Of a stretch of 64,000 nucleotides of DNA, positions 59,902-64,000 are shown piece after piece. Source of the stretch: an uncultured Caulobacterales bacterium (GTDB lineage: Bacteria > Pseudomonadota > Alphaproteobacteria > Caulobacterales > Caulobacteraceae). The position numbers and the translations under genes are program-made. The DNA lies in NCBI GenBank assembly GCA_903900155.1, contig CAIUMD010000007.1, positions 55,160 to 119,159 on the forward strand, written 5' to 3'. Below the pieces are notes generated by a model. It worked only from the letters and a program-made list of their open reading frames with translations. It made no database searches and was not told where the DNA came from. Position 1 is the first letter of the stretch. Each line of letters starts with the position of its first letter.

Positions 59902-61253
59902 TGATCCGGTCACTGCTTCTCGCCAGCGCCGCCTGCGCCTTGGCCCTCCCCGCCGCGGCGCAGACCGTGGCCATCGTCAACGCCCGCATCGAGCCCGTCT
60001 CCAGCGCCGCGATCCCGAACGGGACCCTGGTCATCCGCGACGGCAAGATCGCCGCCGTCGGCGCCAGCGTCGCGGTCCCGGCCGGCGCCAAGGTGATCGA
60101 CGCCAAGGGCGGGGTCGTCACGCCCGGCCTGGTCGCCCCGTCCTCGAACCTGGGCGCCTCCGAGGTCAGCGGCGTCCGCGAGACCCGTGACGACGGCACC
60201 GGCAGCCACCTGAGCGCCGCCTTCGACATCGCCTATGGCGTCAACCCGGCCTCGCCGATGATCGGCCTGGCCCGTGACGGCGGGATCACCAGCTCGGCCG
60301 TCGTGCCGGTGCTGTCCGGAACCGGCGGCGGCGCTCACGAGCATGCCGACGACGGCGTGGTCGAGGAGATGACCGCCGGGGCCAGCGGCGACGGCGATCC
60401 GCCGCTGTTCGGCGGCCAGGCGGCGTTCATCCGCCTCAAGGCCGGCGCCAGCGACATCGTCGAGGCCTCCAAGCTGGCCGTCACCGTCTCGCTGGGCGAG
60501 AGCGGGGCTCGGGCGGCCGGCGGCTCGCGCGGCGCCGACCTTGTTTTGATCCGCTCGGCCCTGGAGGACGCCCGCGCCTTCGCCAGCCGCCGCGCGGCCT
60601 TCGAGCAGGGCGCCACCCGCGACTTCGGCCTCTCGCGCCTGGATTTGCAGGCGCTGATCCCGGTCGTGCAGGGCAAGACCCCGCTGCTGATCCGCGTCTC
60701 CCGCGCCGCCGACATCCGCCAAGCCCTGAAGCTGGCGGCCGAGGAGAAGATCCGCATCGTCCTCGAAGGCGTCGAGGAAGGCTGGATGGTCGCCCCCGAG
60801 ATCGCCAAGGCCGGCGCGCCGGTCATCGTCGATCCCCAGGCCGACCTGCCTGACAGCTTCGAGGCCCTGGGCTCGCGCCTGGACAACGCCGCCCGCCTGA
60901 ACGCGGCGGGAGTCACGGTCGCCATCAACGGCGCCCGCGACTTCAACAACCTGCGCCAGGAGCGCCTGAACGCCGGCCTGGCGGTCGCCAACGGCCTGCC
61001 CTACCAGGCCGGTCTGGCCGCCGTGACCCTGACCCCGGCCAGGATCTGGGGCCAGGACGGCAAGATCGGCTCGCTCGAGGCCGGCAAGGTCGCCGACGTC
61101 GTGGTCTGGAACGGCGACCCGCTGGAGACCACCAGCTGGCCGCTGAACGTCTTCGTCGGCGGCGTCGAGCAGCCGCAAGACAGCCGCCAGACCCAGCTGC
61201 GCGACCGTTACGCGGCCTCCGACCAGAGTGGTTATCCGCCGGCGTATCGGTAG
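59901..61253 (+). CDS. amidohydrolase family protein lacking the HxH metal motif
   Basis: 450-residue secreted protein with signal MIRSLLLASAACALALPAAAQ and the amidohydrolase composite domain (VAIVNARIEPVSS, GTLVIRDGKIAAVGASV; C-terminal KIGSLEAGKVADVVVWNGDP). At the position of the family motif PGxIDxHxH it reads VVTPGLVAPSSNLGASEVSG: both His are replaced. The Asp region reads GVTVAINGARDFNN, also atypical. It therefore looks like a non-catalytic paralogue that may partner the preceding enzyme. Start overlaps the upstream stop by one base. Confidence 0.85.
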   Translation: MIRSLLLASAACALALPAAAQTVAIVNARIEPVSSAAIPNGTLVIRDGKIAAVGASVAVPAGAKVIDAKGGVVTPGLVAPSSNLGASEVSGVRETRDDGTGSHLSAAFDIAYGVNPASPMIGLARDGGITSSAVVPVLSGTGGGAHEHADDGVVEEMTAGASGDGDPPLFGGQAAFIRLKAGASDIVEASKLAVTVSLGESGARAAGGSRGADLVLIRSALEDARAFASRRAAFEQGATRDFGLSRLDLQALIPVVQGKTPLLIRVSRAADIRQALKLAAEEKIRIVLEGVEEGWMVAPEIAKAGAPVIVDPQADLPDSFEALGSRLDNAARLNAAGVTVAINGARDFNNLRQERLNAGLAVANGLPYQAGLAAVTLTPARIWGQDGKIGSLEAGKVADVVVWNGDPLETTSWPLNVFVGGVEQPQDSRQTQLRDRYAASDQSGYPPAYR

Positions 61254-61272
61254 GCGCCGCGTCTGGAGACCT

Positions 61273-61354
61273 CGCCCATCGACAAGCTCAGGGTGAGGTC
61301 TCCTTGAACCGCCGCGAGCAATCGTCCTACCCTGAGCCTGTCGAAGGGCGAGGA
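61273..61354. repeat. inverted pair of REP-like elements
   Basis: Two copies of the short intergenic word CCCTGAGCcTGTCGAaGGG face each other: rc at 61275-61293 (cccatcgacaagctcaggg) and direct at 61330-61348. Flanking GAGG/CCTC words extend the dyad. They lie between the amidohydrolase pair and parE and could fold into a transcript-end hairpin. Confidence 0.75.
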
Positions 61355-61444
61355 CGACGCAAGGGGTCCCTAATTTTCGCTTTTCAGTGGAAGTCGCGCG
61401 GCCCATACGAGGCCCCCGCGTTCGAATCGCCTAGACTTCCGCCG

Positions 61445-63550
61445 ATGTCCTCTTCCGATAAGACCCCTTCCCTGTTTGGTGACGACGACGCCCTGGCGCC
61501 CGTCCCCGCCGCGCCGTTCCAGGCCAGCGTCGAGCCCCATGTCGAGTCCCCGCCGCGCCCGATCCCGCCGCCGCCGCCCAGCAAGGCTCCGGCTGCTCCC
61601 GCCAAGGCGAGCGCTCCCGGCGAATACTCGGCCGCCGACATCGAGGTGCTGGAAGGCCTCGAGCCCGTCCGCAAGCGCCCGGGGATGTACATCGGCGGCA
61701 CCGACGAGCGGGCCCTGCATCACCTGTTCGCCGAAGTGCTCGACAACTCGATGGACGAAGCCGTGGCCGGCTTCGCCAAGACCATCGAGGTCAAGCTGGA
61801 CGCCGACGGCTTCCTGTCGGTCAAGGACGACGGCCGCGGCATGCCCGTGGATCCCCACCCCAAATACCCCGGCAAGTCGGCGCTGGAGGTCATCATGACC
61901 GTCCTGCACGCCGGCGGTAAGTTCACGGGCAAGGCCTATGAGACCTCCGGCGGCCTGCATGGCGTCGGCGCCAGCGTCGTCAACGCCCTGTCCGAACGCG
62001 TCGAGGTCACCGTCTGGCGCGACGGCTTCGAGCACCTGCAGGTGTTCTCGCGCGGCAAGCCGCTGGGCCCCATCCAGCAGGTCGCGCCGTCGAAGAAGAA
62101 GGGCACCATGGTGCGCTTCAAGCCCGACGACGAGATCTTCGGCGACGGCGCGAACTTCAAGCCCGCCCGCCTGTACCGGATGGCCCGTTCCAAGGCCTAT
62201 CTGTTCCGCGGCGTGCAGATCAAATGGTCCTGCGATCCCTCCCGCATCCATGACCAGACCCCGCCCGAGGCGGTCTTCCACTTCCCCAACGGCCTGGCCG
62301 ACTTCCTGGCCGAGCGGACCAAGGGCCTGACCACGATCACCCCCGAGAGCTTCTCGGGCCGCATCGAGCGCCAGGGCGAGGCCGGCGCCGTCGAGTGGGC
62401 CGTCAGCTGGACGCCCCAGGGTTTTGGCGAGCACGACGGCTTCATGCAGTCGTACTGCAACACGGTCCCGACCCCCGAAGGCGGCACCCACGAGAGCGGC
62501 TTCCGCGCCGCCCTGACCCGGGGCCTGAAGGCGTATGCCGAGCTCAAGGGCGAGAAGCGCGGGACGATCATCACCGCCGACGACGTCGTCGCCCAGGCCG
62601 GCGCCCTGATCTCGGTGTTCATCAAGAACCCCGAATTCCAGGGCCAGACCAAGGAAAAGCTGTCCACGACCGAGGCCCAGCGCTTCGTCGAGGCGGCCCT
62701 GCGCGACCCGTTCGACCTGTGGCTGACCTCCAGCCCCAAGAACGCCCAGGCCCTGCTGGAATTCGTCATCGAGCGGGCCGAGGAACGCCTCAAGCGCCGC
62801 AAGGACAAGGAAGTCACCCGCGCCTCGGCGACCCGCAAGCTGCGCCTGCCCGGCAAGCTGGCTGACTGCGCCGGCGGCGCGGTGGACGGCGCCGAGCTGT
62901 TCATCGTCGAAGGCGACTCGGCCGGCGGCTCGGCCAAGCAGGCCCGCGACCGCAAGTACCAGGCCATCCTGCCCCTGCGCGGCAAGATCCTGAACGTGGC
63001 CTCGGCGTCCGGCGAGAAGTTCACCGCCAACAAGGAGCTGTCGGACCTGATGCTGGCCCTGGGGGCCCAGGGCGGGAACAAGTATCGCGAGGAAGACCTG
63101 CGCTACGACCGCATCATCATCATGACCGACGCCGACGTCGACGGCGCCCACATCGCAAGCCTGCTGATCACCTTCTTCTACCGCACCATGCCGGACGTGA
63201 TCCGCCAGGGGCACCTGTACCTCGCTTTGCCGCCGCTCTACCGCATCGCCCACGGCGGCAAGAGCGAATACGCCCGCGACGACGCCCACAAGGACGAGCT
63301 GCTAGCCACGGTGTTCAAGGGCAAGAAGCCCGAGATCGGCCGCTTCAAGGGCCTGGGCGAGATGATGGCCTCCCAGCTGAAGGAGACCACCATGGACCCC
63401 AAGAAACGCACCCTGGCCCGCGTGACCCTGCCGCGCTCGGAAGAGGCGGTGGAAAGCCTGGTCGAGACGCTGATGGGGCGGAAACCGGAACTGCGGTTCA
63501 GGTTCATCCAGGAAAACGCCGAGTTCGCGGCGGCGGATCTGGATTTGTAA
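61445..63550 (+). CDS. parE: DNA topoisomerase IV subunit B
   Basis: ATPase subunit of topoisomerase IV, needed to decatenate daughter chromosomes. GHKL ATPase: VRKRPGMYIGGTDERALHHL near residue 75, EVLDNSMDEAVAG, DDGRGMPVDPHPKYPGKSAL, GGLHGVGASVVNALSE near residue 170. TOPRIM: LFIVEGDSAGGSAKQARDRK near residue 484 and IIIMTDADVDGAHIASLLIT near residue 556. C-terminal GRFKGLGEMM. ParE is chosen over GyrB by length (701, no GyrB insert). The Pro/Ala-rich N-terminal 55 residues are extra. Start at ATG 61445; an upstream in-frame ATG (61304) lies within the repeat. Confidence 0.93.
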   Translation: MSSSDKTPSLFGDDDALAPVPAAPFQASVEPHVESPPRPIPPPPPSKAPAAPAKASAPGEYSAADIEVLEGLEPVRKRPGMYIGGTDERALHHLFAEVLDNSMDEAVAGFAKTIEVKLDADGFLSVKDDGRGMPVDPHPKYPGKSALEVIMTVLHAGGKFTGKAYETSGGLHGVGASVVNALSERVEVTVWRDGFEHLQVFSRGKPLGPIQQVAPSKKKGTMVRFKPDDEIFGDGANFKPARLYRMARSKAYLFRGVQIKWSCDPSRIHDQTPPEAVFHFPNGLADFLAERTKGLTTITPESFSGRIERQGEAGAVEWAVSWTPQGFGEHDGFMQSYCNTVPTPEGGTHESGFRAALTRGLKAYAELKGEKRGTIITADDVVAQAGALISVFIKNPEFQGQTKEKLSTTEAQRFVEAALRDPFDLWLTSSPKNAQALLEFVIERAEERLKRRKDKEVTRASATRKLRLPGKLADCAGGAVDGAELFIVEGDSAGGSAKQARDRKYQAILPLRGKILNVASASGEKFTANKELSDLMLALGAQGGNKYREEDLRYDRIIIMTDADVDGAHIASLLITFFYRTMPDVIRQGHLYLALPPLYRIAHGGKSEYARDDAHKDELLATVFKGKKPEIGRFKGLGEMMASQLKETTMDPKKRTLARVTLPRSEEAVESLVETLMGRKPELRFRFIQENAEFAAADLDL

Positions 63551-63561
63551 GGCCTAAAGAT

Positions 63562-63670
63562 CCTCCCCCTAGCGGGGGAGGTGTCGGCTCGAAGAGACGA
63601 CGGAGGGGGAAGAATCCGGAGCCAGGACAACTTCCCCCTCCGGCCTTCGGCCACCTCCCCCGCTGGGGGA
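63562..63670. repeat. inverted copies of a purine/pyrimidine-rich intergenic repeat
   Basis: Left copy 63562-63612 (TCCCCCTAGCGGGGGAGG ... GGAGGGGGAAG) and right copy 63631-63670 in opposite orientation (CTTCCCCCTCCGG ... CCTCCCCCGCTGGGGGA), each with its own CCCCC-AGC-GGGGG hairpin. They follow parE directly and may double as its terminator. From 63671 to 64000 I see no gene with convincing start, ribosome site and codon bias. Confidence 0.75.
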
Positions 63671-64000
63671 GCAGATCTATCAAGACACACCTCCGCCCCC
63701 TCACGCGGCCAGCCGCTGAAGTCATGGAAAGGGCTGCGGAGCGCCGGACACCGTCCGGAGTGTTTGAATAGAATACCGTTTCGACGAAGCCCGACGCTCC
63801 GCGCGATCGTTATCCGAAAGCGTGACGGTCCGACGCTGTTCGCGCCTCACCGCCCTTGAAGCCTCCGACGGGCGGGCCAGGCCGCGAAGCCCGGTCCCGG
63901 ATGCGGCTGTTTCCAACCGCCTGTCGCTCTCCTCGGCCTGCATCCACCGTCGTTTCTGTGTTCCAGGGTCGACTACCTCGGGGATGGCGCAGTTGCGGAG

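Noticed and set aside
61370..63289. Long minus-strand frame opposite parE
   Set aside because: Shadow of ParE; low-complexity Gly/Ala/Leu/Val/Gln composition and no recognisable motif.
63722..64000. Possible gene entering from the right edge on the minus strand
   Set aside because: The frame is open to the edge but shows poor codon bias, Arg/Ser/Thr-rich sequence and no recognisable motif; not enough to call.

Overview
The window is high-GC (about two-thirds G+C) chromosomal DNA from an alphaproteobacterium, and gene content and order point to the genus Caulobacter. The indicators are: a 29-residue LexA-controlled SidA-like peptide gene directly upstream of dnaE; a nuo operon with extra small genes between its subunit genes; GTTC-N7-GTTC as SOS box; TTGACG-type/GCTAnAwC-type promoters; and the order lon, clpX, clpP, tig followed further on by glnBA. 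Species cannot be fixed by reading alone. I see no prophage, insertion sequence, CRISPR array or foreign island: this is core genome.

Layout. 1-6056 (minus): rpsB, tsf, then pyrH, frr, uppS, cdsA, dxr (dxr runs off the left edge), covering translation, UMP kinase, isoprenoid/undecaprenyl and phospholipid precursors. 6441-8074: two plus-strand accessory enzymes (HAD phosphatase, GNAT acetyltransferase) and a GFA/CENP-V protein. 8194-11744 (minus): the replicative polymerase gene dnaE preceded by the SOS cell-division inhibitor gene sidA with a LexA box. 11865-12857 (plus): nucleoside hydrolase. 13130-16420 (minus): proS, lolC/E, lolD. 16744-37223 (minus): a roughly 20-kb run headed by a good promoter upstream of nuoA. 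It carries all fourteen complex I subunits (nuoA-N) with seven small extra genes interleaved, then birA, coaX and the ribonuclease J gene, ending at a hairpin; mce and a DUF1467 gene follow. 37525-38678: tRNA-Asp and a luciferase-like monooxygenase. 38675-41029 (minus): an SPFH/band-7 protein, an Arc-like ribbon-helix-helix protein and a glycosyltransferase, with a striking 28-bp dyad in front of the SPFH gene. 41158-49453: tRNA-Val, HU, lon, clpX, a HAD phosphatase, clpP, tig and tRNA-Leu, a protein quality-control cluster with clear terminators and a heat-shock type promoter for lon. 49498-53073 (minus): NAD(P)HX repair enzyme, histidine phosphatase, thiolase-like acetyltransferase. 53321-57599 (plus): glnBA and a TonB-dependent receptor. 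57939-64000: a Kazal-domain lipoprotein, two tandem amidohydrolase-family proteins of which the second has lost its first metal-binding motif, parE, and intergenic inverted repeats.

The most interesting items are the sidA-dnaE arrangement, the SPFH/Arc pair with its operator-like dyad, the extra genes inside the nuo operon, the apparent pseudo-enzyme amidohydrolase, and structured RNA-like intergenic elements (rpsB leader, tig-clpP spacer, the spacer between the DUF1467 gene and proS). All functional calls were made by reading motifs and translated sequence; no database search was run.
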